NCBI GenBank assembly: GCA_934597125.1
Contig: CAKTQM010000028.1
Location: forward strand, 1-21,642
Source: an uncultured Oscillospiraceae bacterium
GTDB lineage: Bacteria; Bacillota; Clostridia; Oscillospirales; Oscillospiraceae
Direction of reading: 5' to 3'
DNA: 21,642 nucleotides
In this document: positions 6,378 to 13,450 of the stretch, in pieces
Position numbering within the stretch: the first letter of the stretch is position 1
Layout: every line of letters begins with the position of its first letter
Program-made: the position numbers and the translations under genes
Notes under the pieces: model-generated
The model's input: only the letters and a program-made list of their open reading frames with translations
Database searches by the model: none
What the model was told of the DNA's origin: nothing

Positions 6378-6647
6378 ATGGCTTTTATCGTAATTACCAT
6401 CCTTGTACAAGCGGCAATTGCTCTTGCTGTGCTGCATGCATTCAAAGTGCGGAGGCAAAAGAATATCACATGGACGTCTCCGGCACGGAAGTGGTATTTT
6501 GTAGCGAGTGCTGCGGCGCAGGCAGCCTTAGCGGTCATTTCCTTTGTCAAAACCGATGACAGCAGCTTTTGGCTATTGACGATCATTGTGTCCGCACTGG
6601 CTGCGATCAATCTCTGTACACAACTGACGATCGGTAAGGCGAAATAA
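6378..6647 (+). CDS. Hypothetical small membrane protein (89 aa)
   Basis: An 89-residue protein starting MAFIVITILVQAAIALAVLH. Hydrophobic segments lie near 1-20, 38-53 and 62-82. A basic loop (KVRRQKNITWTSPARKW) after the first helix predicts a cytoplasmic loop. The ATG at 6378 is set by GGAGG (6366-6370) seven bases upstream; a TTG six bases earlier is less likely. The two-helix pair near its end resembles its upstream neighbour in plan but not in sequence. A long hairpin (6667-6724) follows and probably ends the transcript. Function unknown. Confidence 0.65.
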   Translation: MAFIVITILVQAAIALAVLHAFKVRRQKNITWTSPARKWYFVASAAAQAALAVISFVKTDDSSFWLLTIIVSALAAINLCTQLTIGKAK

Positions 6648-6666
6648 CACAGGACACTTCATCGGT

Positions 6667-6724
6667 AACCTCCTATTGCTTTGGTAGTGGCACCAAACCT
6701 TTACCTAAGCAATAGGAGGTTTTA
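6667..6724 (+). terminator. Long hairpin with nested stem and short T-tract
   Basis: AACCTCCTATTGCTT (6667-6681) pairs perfectly with AAGCAATAGGAGGTT (6707-6721), enclosing a smaller TTGGT/ACCAA hairpin and followed by TTTT. It most simply terminates the small-membrane-protein transcript. The right arm contains an exact AGGAGG and the left arm its CCTCCT complement, yet no start codon follows at the right distance. Confidence 0.55.
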
Positions 6725-6813
6725 CTCATACGAAAAGCGACTTTGCAGACACCAAATCGTCTCCCTCGTTTCACAGTCGTTCTAACAATTGTTGTTACAT
6801 TCTATAGCTTTAC

Positions 6814-6842
6814 TTTTCCCGTTAAATATTCTACTATATAAT
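6814..6842 (+). promoter_or_regulatory. Promoter of the 74-residue membrane protein gene
   Basis: TTTTCC (6814-6819), a 17-base spacer and a perfect TATAAT (6837-6842) in an A/T-rich stretch, about 60 bases upstream of the ATG at 6903. The -35 element is weak and the -10 strong. Confidence 0.5.
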
Positions 6843-6902
6843 CACAAAAGGAAAACAACACCAAACCAAAACATAAAAACATTTTTTAAGGAGGAATCTA
6901 CC

Positions 6903-7127
6903 ATGAAGAACATCAACACTTACATCCTGACCGCTATCGTATCCCTCGTTCTGGTGGTCGCTACCTCTTTCCTGATGACCGCCGCTGATGAGCCTATCCG
7001 TCAGGCCGGTTATTACCTGCCCGTGGTGTTCGGCGCCGTGGCCGCTTGGGCCGCCGGCAAGGCCGGTCTGCTGGAGCTGGACTACGAGGAGCGCTCCGCC
7101 CGCCGCAATGCGCACGCCGCAGCATAA
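6903..7127 (+). CDS. Small two-helix membrane protein (74 aa), likely well expressed
   Basis: A 74-residue protein, MKNINTYILTAIVSLVLVVA at the start, with hydrophobic helices near 7-26 and 38-53. A charged tail (LELDYEERSARRNAHAAA) is probably cytoplasmic. The ATG at 6903 has a near-perfect AAGGAGG eight bases upstream. It has its own promoter (6814-6842) and terminator (7174-7216), so it is monocistronic. Codons are GC-rich and strongly biased (CTG, GGC, GCC), unlike the AT-rich genes before it, which suggests a native and highly expressed gene. No family recognised. Confidence 0.72.
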   Translation: MKNINTYILTAIVSLVLVVATSFLMTAADEPIRQAGYYLPVVFGAVAAWAAGKAGLLELDYEERSARRNAHAAA

Positions 7128-7173
7128 GATAATCACAAACGCCCCTCTCTTTTCTCTCCCACAATCCAACCAT

Positions 7174-7216
7174 ACAAAAAGGAATGACACGCGAAAGCGT
7201 GCCATTCCTTTTTGTG
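7174..7216. terminator. Rho-independent terminator
   Basis: ACAAAAAGGAATG pairs with CATTCCTTTTTGT, then an A-C mismatch and CACGC/GCGTG around a GAAA tetraloop (7193-7196). The built-in A and T runs allow use on either strand. The CACGC-loop-GCGTG core recurs in the terminator at 15539-15573. Confidence 0.8.
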
Positions 7217-7249
7217 TTTTCACCTTGACCGTCAGGGACGATCCCCGTT

Positions 7250-7308
7250 ATGACAAATCCCCGGGAATGTCAAAAAAGTTGACACTTCTGTGGATTTGTC
7301 ATGACAAA
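7250..7308. repeat. Cluster of TGACA/TGTCA inverted repeats
   Basis: Within 59 bases there are five TGACA or TGTCA units. ATGACAAATCC (7250-7260) is mirrored by GGATTTGTCAT (7292-7302); TGTCAA (7268-7273) by TTGACA (7279-7284); and TTTGTCATGACAAA (7295-7308) is a perfect 14-bp palindrome. The cluster lies between the 3' ends of convergent genes, an unusual place for operators. No T-tract is present. It could be a regulator binding cluster, a structured RNA or a small mobile-element remnant. Confidence 0.5.
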
Positions 7309-7383
7309 ATGCAGGGAATACTCATAGCAAAAAGACCCGGTCTCTGCTATCATAAAAATAGCAAAGAGAGCATTCGCACACGG

Positions 7384-7935
7384 TCACCATGCTTTCTCAT
7401 TCTCTTTTTCTTCCATGCGGCCGGTCAAAAGGCGGTGCATCTGCTTTGCCAGTTTTTCCCTGTCGAAATCCTTTTTTTCACAGGATTCCAACAGTAAGCC
7501 AACGATACCGTATGTACAAAAGTTGAGCGCGATGTCCATGTCCTCATAGGGAAGCGCCATCCTCCTCCCCCTTCGGGTCATCAGCTCCTGCAGATAGGTA
7601 CGGATCGAGCGCACCATGATGCGCTCGATATCCTCCCGCTTTTGCGAGTGGAGCAGCTTGTGCAAAAGGACATTGGCATTTTCAGAGGCCACGATAAAAT
7701 CGTGAAAAACCGCTTCGGAATCATCCGCCGCCATGTTTTTCTCCAGCAGCTTTTGAAACGCCTGCTCCGCCGACCACTCGACGACCTCCAGAATATCCTG
7801 AAAGTGGTAATAGAAGGACTGGCGGGAAATGCCGCACTCATCCACAATATCCTTGACGGTGATCTTGTCGATGTTCTTTTCCCCGGACAGCTTGATAAAC
7901 GCATCGGCTATCATGGATTTTGCATTGACCGCCAT
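7384..7935 (-). CDS. TetR/AcrR family transcriptional regulator
   Basis: A 183-residue regulator. The N-terminal TetR domain (about 5-52) ends in the DNA-binding helix-turn-helix VKDIVDECGISRQSFYYHFQ. The C-terminal ligand domain (about 65-175) is of the short DhaS-like type seen in Firmicutes. The ATG at 7935 follows GGGAGG with a 6-base gap. It is divergent from the hydrolase/CrtO-like/glycosyltransferase operon, whose first start is 92 bases away, so it most likely represses that operon and itself from the shared region. No strong operator palindrome stands out there; GTTTACCATAAAAC (near 7970-7984) is the best weak candidate. The ligand is unknown. Confidence 0.9.
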   Translation of the reverse strand: MAVNAKSMIADAFIKLSGEKNIDKITVKDIVDECGISRQSFYYHFQDILEVVEWSAEQAFQKLLEKNMAADDSEAVFHDFIVASENANVLLHKLLHSQKREDIERIMVRSIRTYLQELMTRRGRRMALPYEDMDIALNFCTYGIVGLLLESCEKKDFDREKLAKQMHRLLTGRMEEKENEKAW

Positions 7936-8027
7936 ATGAAACCTCCCGCCGCTTGCTTGCTGGTATTGAGTTTACCATAAAACGCCATCACTTGTCTATT
8001 CAGAATTTCCACGGAGGGATCCGACCT

Positions 8028-8996
8028 ATGAAAAAAACAGCAAAAGTGATTACAGCCGTTCTTTCCGCCGCCGCGGTGTACGGCGCGGCCACCTATGGCG
8101 TGACAAAGCTTCTGATGGATGTAGCCATGAACCGTGAGCCGCCCCGTCTGCGAAGAAAAAACGACGGCAGCTCACGTCTGACCGGCGAGACGCCCAACGA
8201 CGCCTTCCGCGCCGCGCAAAAGGCCGCCACAGGGCGGTTGGCCGCCGCGCCCCATGAGGTGGTGTCCCTGAAAAGCCGGGACGGTCTGCAGCTGGTGGGC
8301 CACTGGTTCCCCTGTCCTGACGCAAAACGGATCCTCCTCGCCTTTCACGGGTGGCATTCCGCGTGGTATCGGGACTTCGGCATGATCGCCGACTTCTGGC
8401 GGCAGGAGAAGTGCAGCGTCCTCTATGTGGAACAGCGGGCCCAGCAGAACAGCGAGGGCGCGTATATCGGCTTCGGCCTGACAGAGCGTAACGATTGCCT
8501 ATCGTGGGCACAGTGGGCGGTGGAACGGTTCGGTACGGCGCTGCCCATCTATCTGGCGGGCGTCTCCATGGGAGGCGCCACCGTGCTGATGGCGGCAAAC
8601 CTGCCGCTGCCTGACGCCGTTCACGGCATCATCGCGGACTCGGCATACACGTCGCCCCATGCCATCTGGCGGCATGTGGCGCGGAAAAACCTGCATATTC
8701 CTTTTGCCCTTGGCGGCAGAATCGCCGACCATCTCTGCCGCAAGCGACTGTCCATCGGCTCGGATGACTGCTCCACCCTTACCACTCTTGCCGCCGCGAA
8801 AAAGCCGGTGCTGCTGATCCACGGCGGGGACGACCATTTCGTGCCGGTAGAGATGGCCTATGAAAATCAGGCGGCCTGCGCATCACCCTGCCGCCTTCTG
8901 GTGGTGCCGGAGGCCGACCACGCCATGAGCTGCTACACAGACCGCCCGTCATACGAAGCGGTTCTGCGGCAGTTCTGGGCATCTTATGATGCGTGA
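8028..8996 (+). CDS. Membrane-anchored alpha/beta hydrolase
   Basis: A 322-residue serine hydrolase. An N-terminal hydrophobic segment (about 6-30) is a membrane anchor or uncleaved signal, followed by a linker and an alpha/beta-hydrolase fold from about 75. Catalytic features are clear: oxyanion-side HGWHS (107-111), nucleophile Ser180 in GVSMGG, Asp269 in HGGDDHFVP and His298 in EADHAM. This suggests an esterase, lipase or acyl hydrolase facing the membrane or outside. The ATG at 8028 is chosen because CGGAGGG precedes it by about 9 bases; the longer frame upstream would overlap the divergent promoter region. Its stop overlaps the start of the CrtO-like gene, so the two are coupled. The substrate is unknown; its neighbours point to lipids. 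Confidence 0.88.
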   Translation: MKKTAKVITAVLSAAAVYGAATYGVTKLLMDVAMNREPPRLRRKNDGSSRLTGETPNDAFRAAQKAATGRLAAAPHEVVSLKSRDGLQLVGHWFPCPDAKRILLAFHGWHSAWYRDFGMIADFWRQEKCSVLYVEQRAQQNSEGAYIGFGLTERNDCLSWAQWAVERFGTALPIYLAGVSMGGATVLMAANLPLPDAVHGIIADSAYTSPHAIWRHVARKNLHIPFALGGRIADHLCRKRLSIGSDDCSTLTTLAAAKKPVLLIHGGDDHFVPVEMAYENQAACASPCRLLVVPEADHAMSCYTDRPSYEAVLRQFWASYDA

Positions 8997-9477
8997 CGCA
9001 ATGGGGCACAGGATGAAACCTTTCTTTTTCTGTCTGCTCTATATGACGGCTTTAGGCGTTCTCTTTTTTGTGATCGGGCGCCTGCTTCCCAAGCGCTGGT
9101 TCCACGCCGAGCGCTTTCCCTGGCGCTGCGTCCCTTCCGAGCAGAAGCTGTGGAAACGGCTGCATGTCAAGCAATGGCAGGCCAAGGCGCCGGATATGAG
9201 CCGCGTCTTCCGCAAAATCATGCCGGCCAAAAAGCTGACCCGCGAGAATTTTGATGATCTGCCGCGGATGATACAGGAGACCTGCGTGGCGGAGTGGACA
9301 CATTTTGTGCTTTCCCTTCTGGGGCTTGCCCTGCTGAAAATATGGCCGGGGATCGGCGGGGTCTGCATGACCGCGCTCTATATCTTGCTGGGCAATCTGC
9401 CGTTTATCATCATCCAGCGCTATAACCGGCCACGTTTACAAAAGCTTCTTATCATGAAGCAGCGAAAAAACAAATAG
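8986..9477 (+). CDS. CrtO-like glycosyl-diaponeurosporenoate acyltransferase family protein
   Basis: A 163-residue membrane protein resembling CrtO of staphylococci, the acyltransferase that adds a fatty acid to the glucosyl carotenoid in staphyloxanthin synthesis. Family marks from memory: IIIQRYNRPRLQKLL near the C-terminus (141-155), the MIQETCVAEWTH segment (95-106) with its Glu and His, LHVKQWQAKAPD (59-70), and hydrophobic helices near 13-30, 107-119 and 124-143. The full length of about 160 matches. The start is uncertain: ATG 8986 overlaps the hydrolase stop; 9001 and 9013 (MKPFFFCLLYM) are alternatives, all with poor ribosome-binding sites, consistent with coupling. No carotenoid synthase or desaturase is nearby, so the real acceptor is probably another glycolipid, perhaps the product of the next gene. 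Confidence 0.8.
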   Translation: MMRDAMGHRMKPFFFCLLYMTALGVLFFVIGRLLPKRWFHAERFPWRCVPSEQKLWKRLHVKQWQAKAPDMSRVFRKIMPAKKLTRENFDDLPRMIQETCVAEWTHFVLSLLGLALLKIWPGIGGVCMTALYILLGNLPFIIIQRYNRPRLQKLLIMKQRKNK

Positions 9478-9490
9478 GAGAATCTCTAAT

Positions 9491-10618
9491 ATGCCAACCC
9501 TGATCCTGAGCTGCAACACGGGCGCCGGACACAATTCCTGCGCGTCGGCGATCCAGGAAGCTTACCATGCCCATGGTGAGACCTGCGATGTCACAGACGC
9601 CCTGCAGTTCATCTCGAAGCGGGCGTCCCGTTTTATTGCCAACTGGCACACACGGATATACCTGCATGCGCCCAAGCTCTTTCGCGCGGGGTATCAAAGC
9701 GCGGAAACGCACGACGACATTTTCCGCGATGGGACGCCGCTGTACAAATACCTGTCCTCCGGCGCGGAGCGCATGTATGCATACATTCTTGCCAGAGGAT
9801 ACGACAATGTGATCTGCACCCATGTGTTTCCCGCCTTGGCGCTGACGGAGCTGTGCCGCAGGCATCCGGAGCTGCGGCTGACAACCAGTCATATTTCCAC
9901 GGATTACACCTGCTCACCCTGCACGGCGGATTCCGCATTGGATTGGTACTTTCTTCCCGCGTCTTCACTGACGGAGGAATTCGCGCAATGCGGGATACCG
10001 CGTGGAAAGCTGGTTGCCAGCGGCATTCCTGTGTGCCGCGCATTTTATGAGCACGTCTCGCCGGATGTTGGAAAAGCCCGCCTTGGGCTCGATCCGGCTC
10101 ACGGACACATTTTGATGATGTGCGGCAGTATGGGCTGCGGGCCAATGGCGGAGATCGTGTCCTATCTTGATACACGCCTCACCGCGGCCCAGGAGCTTAC
10201 TGTTGTGTGCGGCAGCAATGACGATCTGTATGAAAAGCTTTGGAAGCGGGTGGGCGACAATCCGCAGATCCACATTTCAGGCAAGGTCGGCAATGTGCCG
10301 CAGCTCATGCAGGGAGCCGATCTTTTCCTGACAAAGCCAGGCGGCCTGAGTACCTCCGAGGCAATGGCCGCGGGGCTTCCGATGGTGCTCATTGACGCCG
10401 TGGCAGGCTGCGAGGAGCACAACCTCTCCTTCTTTCTGCACAACGGCATGGCGGTCACAGCGGATCTGCCGGAGTCCATCGCCGATACCGCGCTGGCACT
10501 TTTGGACGACCGGCCCCGCCTTTCCGCGCTGCGCGCGGCGATGGCTCCGCCGACGAACACAACGCCGGCCGAAACCATTTATCAATGGCTCCACAACCAC
10601 GCAGAACGGTCAAAGTAA
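9491..10618 (+). CDS. MGDG-synthase-type diacylglycerol glycosyltransferase
   Basis: A 375-residue GT-B glycosyltransferase of the family that includes plant MGDG synthases and bacterial UgtP and relates to MurG (GT28). The N-terminal acceptor domain has the signature CNTGAGHNSCASAIQEA (8-24). The C-terminal nucleotide-sugar domain has GKVGNVPQLMQGADLFLTKPGG (264-285 region), LSTSEAMAAGLP and GCEEHN (306-311). It should transfer glucose or galactose from a UDP-sugar to diacylglycerol at the inner face of the membrane. AGGAG precedes the ATG by 9-10 bases. It begins 13 bases after the CrtO-like gene and closes the operon. Length is normal; nothing is broken. Confidence 0.9.
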   Translation: MPTLILSCNTGAGHNSCASAIQEAYHAHGETCDVTDALQFISKRASRFIANWHTRIYLHAPKLFRAGYQSAETHDDIFRDGTPLYKYLSSGAERMYAYILARGYDNVICTHVFPALALTELCRRHPELRLTTSHISTDYTCSPCTADSALDWYFLPASSLTEEFAQCGIPRGKLVASGIPVCRAFYEHVSPDVGKARLGLDPAHGHILMMCGSMGCGPMAEIVSYLDTRLTAAQELTVVCGSNDDLYEKLWKRVGDNPQIHISGKVGNVPQLMQGADLFLTKPGGLSTSEAMAAGLPMVLIDAVAGCEEHNLSFFLHNGMAVTADLPESIADTALALLDDRPRLSALRAAMAPPTNTTPAETIYQWLHNHAERSK

Positions 10619-10696
10619 GCAGATAAATGCGGAATAAAAGGCTGAAGGGAACATCTTACCCTTCAAAAACGCCTTCCGTAGGGAAGTTCTTTGCGC

Positions 10697-10742
10697 AAAC
10701 AGAGCATTTCACGCAAATTTGTGTAAAATGCTCTGTTTCTTT
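10697..10742 (+). terminator. Rho-independent terminator of the lipid operon
   Basis: AAACAGAGCATTT pairs with AAATGCTCTGTTT, and the stem continues inward with one mismatch and one G-U pair to a tight turn at 10717/10718. CTTTT follows. It lies 78 bases after the glycosyltransferase stop. Confidence 0.75.
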
Positions 10743-10780
10743 TAAATTCGAAAGGAAAAACATTTTCCACTGTGGATTCC

Positions 10781-10809
10781 TTGCATAAATTTTACGATGA
10801 TGATATGAT
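10781..10809 (+). promoter_or_regulatory. Candidate promoter of the YhgE/Pip operon
   Basis: TTGCAT (10781-10786), a 17-base spacer and TATGAT (10804-10809). The -10 element overlaps the left arm of the palindrome at 10805-10849. An alternative inside the palindrome is TTGACA (10818-10823), a 17-base spacer and TGGTAT with an upstream TG; it would start transcription just before the ribosome-binding site. Confidence 0.45.
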
Positions 10810-10849
10810 ACCAGCAGTTGACAATGCCTTTGTCAACTGCTGGTATCAT
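10805..10849. promoter_or_regulatory. Perfect 19-bp-arm palindrome upstream of the YhgE operon
   Basis: ATGATACCAGCAGTTGACA (10805-10823) is exactly mirrored at 10831-10849 around a 7-base spacer (ATGCCTT). It overlaps the -10 element of the candidate promoter and ends 11 bases before the AGGAGG of the first YhgE gene. No T-tract follows, so it is not a terminator. It could be an operator for a dimeric regulator (such as one of the TetR proteins in the window) or a 5'-leader hairpin controlling translation or mRNA stability. Confidence 0.6.
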
Positions 10850-10870
10850 GAAAAACAAACAGGAGGAACT

Positions 10871-12925
10871 ATGCGGAATATCTGGACGGTTTTCAAAACC
10901 GACGTGAAAACGCTGAGCAAATGCTTTTTCGCCTGCGCCGTGATAGTGGGCATCGTGCTGCTGCCCAGCCTGTACGCATGGCTGAACATCTATTCCAATT
11001 GGGATCCCTACGGCAACACCGGCGGCATTTCCATCGCCGTGGCGTCTCTGGATCAGGGCTATACCGACGAGAACGGCGTATACACCAACAAGGGTGAGGA
11101 CGTAGTCAACGATCTGCGGGAGGCCACCAGCATCAACTGGGTGGTGGTGGACAGCGCGGAACAGGCAAAGGACGGCGTCTACGCCGGTGATTACTACGCT
11201 GCCGTGGTCATTGATCAGGACTTCTCCTACAAGATGTACCACATGCTGACGGAGTGGACAGGCAAGCCCTCCCTCACCTACTACGAAAACGCCAAAAAGA
11301 ACGCCGTGGCCACCAAGATCACCGACACGGCTGTGGAAAGTCTGAAGCGCACCATCAACGAGAACTATCTGGACGTGGTGGTGGGCGGCGTGATGACCCA
11401 GGCCAACCTGCTGGCTGCCGATCTGACGGAGGATGATCCGGAGACGGCGGTAAAGGGCGTGTTCTATCAGGCCCGTGACCTGCTGGCGGGCTGCCGCGCC
11501 ACCATGGACGCCTTTGAGGCGGCGGGCCAGGGCGGCACGGACTTTGACGCCGATCAGCTCTCACAGGCCATTCAGGACATCAACAGCAATCTGCCTGACG
11601 GTGAACACTTACAGCAGACAGCGGCGGAGATCGACCGGATCGTGTTCACGACGCTGGAAAAGGTGCAGCGGGCACTGGACAAGCTCCAGCAGGCCGCCGA
11701 GGACGACAGCAAACTGCAGGAGGCCCGCAAAGCCATTGAGGAGGCAGCCGCCGCCATGGGCCAGCTGGGCGACCAGCTGACGGCCTGGGCAGACCGGCTG
11801 GAGCAGCAGCCGCTTGGCCACGCGGCCGCCAAACTGGCCCGTGAGATGGCGGCCAAGTGCTACGTCCTGCAAAGCCGCCTGTCGGCGCTGCCGGACAATG
11901 AGGATCTGCAGACTGCCATTCGTGACTGCAAGACCATCGTCACCGCCATCGGCACTATGACCGGCAAGCTGACACCCACCGCCAGGGAGCTGCGGAAGGA
12001 ACTGGAAAACGTCATGGGGCAGGTGTCCCGCACCATGGGCAGCGTCAAGACCCTCAGCGGCGACGCGCAGGCGGTGCAGGACGCCCTGTCCGACACCGCG
12101 CTGGCGCTGGAGGACACCATGGCGCTGCTGCGGCCCGCCGCGGACGGCCTGTCCCGCTCTGTTGACGAGGCCATCGACAAGCTGCAGGATCTGAGTGACG
12201 AAGATTACATGGATACCCTGCTGAACATTCTGGGCGGCGATCCGGAGGAGTACGGCCAGTACTTCTCCCAGGTGGTGCAGACCACGGTGACGCCGGTGTA
12301 TCCCATTGAGAACTACGGCTCCGCCATGGCGCCCTTCTATACGGTGCTGGCCATCTGGGTGGGCGGCGTCATTCTGGTGTCGCTGGTGAAGCCCCACGCC
12401 CGAAAGGACGGGCTCATCGACCCCACCCCCGCCCAGCTGTATTTCGGCCGCTACATCCTCTTCTTCCTGCTGAGCCAGCTGCAGGCGGCCATTATCATCA
12501 CCGGCGACCTGCTGATCTTGAAGATCCAATGCGTACATCCCGGTCTTATGTATCTCACAGGCTCGCTGACAGCGCTGACCTTCAGCCTGCTGATCTACTC
12601 CCTTGCCCTGTCCTTCGGCGATGTGGGCAAGGCCATCGTGGTGGTGGTCATGGTATTGCAGATCGCAGGCTCCTCCGGCACCTTCCCCATTGAGCTGCTG
12701 CCGGGGGTCTATCAGAAAATTTACCGCTTCTTCCCCTTCCCCTACGCCATCGACGCCATGCGGGAGTGCATCTGCGGCATGTACGGCAATTACTATATGA
12801 CGCAGCTGGCGTATCTGCTGCTGTTCGCGGCGGCGGCACTGGTGATCGGTCTTCTGGTGCGGCGGCCCTTTATGGGGCTGAACCATTTCATGGAGGCCAA
12901 GCTGGAAGAGACCGAGCTCTTGTAA
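10871..12925 (+). CDS. YhgE/Pip family membrane protein (first copy)
   Basis: A 684-residue membrane protein. An N-terminal helix (about 16-36) is followed by the family hallmark PSLYAWLNIYSNWDPYG (32-48). A large extracytoplasmic domain of about 450 residues includes a long Gln/Ala-rich coiled-coil region (roughly 230-450). The C-terminal block of about six helices (from about 490) resembles ABC-2 permeases, with APFYTVLAIWVGG and IAGSSGTFPIELLP. Relatives include phage-infection protein Pip and YhgE, and members are linked to type VII-like export and envelope functions. The ATG at 10871 follows AGGAGG at 10861. It is first of a three-gene operon with 15 bases to the next start. No ATP-binding partner is encoded nearby. 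Confidence 0.92.
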   Translation: MRNIWTVFKTDVKTLSKCFFACAVIVGIVLLPSLYAWLNIYSNWDPYGNTGGISIAVASLDQGYTDENGVYTNKGEDVVNDLREATSINWVVVDSAEQAKDGVYAGDYYAAVVIDQDFSYKMYHMLTEWTGKPSLTYYENAKKNAVATKITDTAVESLKRTINENYLDVVVGGVMTQANLLAADLTEDDPETAVKGVFYQARDLLAGCRATMDAFEAAGQGGTDFDADQLSQAIQDINSNLPDGEHLQQTAAEIDRIVFTTLEKVQRALDKLQQAAEDDSKLQEARKAIEEAAAAMGQLGDQLTAWADRLEQQPLGHAAAKLAREMAAKCYVLQSRLSALPDNEDLQTAIRDCKTIVTAIGTMTGKLTPTARELRKELENVMGQVSRTMGSVKTLSGDAQAVQDALSDTALALEDTMALLRPAADGLSRSVDEAIDKLQDLSDEDYMDTLLNILGGDPEEYGQYFSQVVQTTVTPVYPIENYGSAMAPFYTVLAIWVGGVILVSLVKPHARKDGLIDPTPAQLYFGRYILFFLLSQLQAAIIITGDLLILKIQCVHPGLMYLTGSLTALTFSLLIYSLALSFGDVGKAIVVVVMVLQIAGSSGTFPIELLPGVYQKIYRFFPFPYAIDAMRECICGMYGNYYMTQLAYLLLFAAAALVIGLLVRRPFMGLNHFMEAKLEETELL

Positions 12926-12940
12926 GGAGGTAGCCGGATC

Positions 12941-13450
12941 ATGACAACAGAAGAAAAGTACCATCAGCTGTATGATCGGCTGCTGGAAGAGGTGACCGCC
13001 CTGCACCGGAGCAATCAGCGCCGCATCCGTACCGGCATGCGGGCGCTGGTGATCGTGACGCTGGGCCTGATGCTGCTGATGTTTCTGGCGGAGGGCAACA
13101 AGGTGTTCACGCTGATATTGTGGATCGTGTCCATGTTCGCCCTGGCGGCGTATCTCATCGGTGTGGAATATATGGACTATGAGCTTCAGAAGAAGCTGCA
13201 GGACATCACACAGGAGGAGCTCTCCGATCTGGGACAGCTGTCAGCGCTGCCCCAGCTGGAGCGTCCGGTCGTCCGGCTGCCGCAGCTGCTGCGGCGAAGG
13301 GACAAAGCACAGCCGGAAACGGCGGAGGAAAGCCCCGCCGACAACGGGCAGGCTGTGACCCTGCCCATGCCGGAAGGGGCCGCCCGCCCCGTGGTGACAG
13401 GCGAACCCGCGGAACAAGCGCCCGCTGAACGTGGGGAGGTGAACCGGTGA
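12941..13450 (+). CDS. Two-helix membrane protein between YhgE paralogues
   Basis: A 169-residue protein. An amphipathic N-terminal helix (YHQLYDRLLEEVTALHRSNQRR, cytoplasmic by charge) is followed by two transmembrane helices (about 33-50 and 55-75), a charged helix (YELQKKLQDITQEELSDL) and a low-complexity, Pro/Glu/Ala-rich tail of about 70 residues. No family is recognised with confidence. AAGGAGG lies 12 bases before the ATG. Its TGA overlaps the ATG of the second YhgE gene by one base, so it is tightly coupled to both neighbours and probably forms a complex with them; that is an inference from context. Confidence 0.8.
   Translation: MTTEEKYHQLYDRLLEEVTALHRSNQRRIRTGMRALVIVTLGLMLLMFLAEGNKVFTLILWIVSMFALAAYLIGVEYMDYELQKKLQDITQEELSDLGQLSALPQLERPVVRLPQLLRRRDKAQPETAEESPADNGQAVTLPMPEGAARPVVTGEPAEQAPAERGEVNR

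Noticed and set aside
10644..10664. GAAGGG/CCCTTC hairpin after the glycosyltransferase as the terminator
   Set aside because: It is followed by an A run rather than Ts. The stronger hairpin with CTTTT at 10697-10742 fits termination better.
11609..13006. 465-codon open frame antisense to the first YhgE gene
   Set aside because: Gln/His/Gly-rich shadow of a GC-rich gene with no start signals and no family resemblance.
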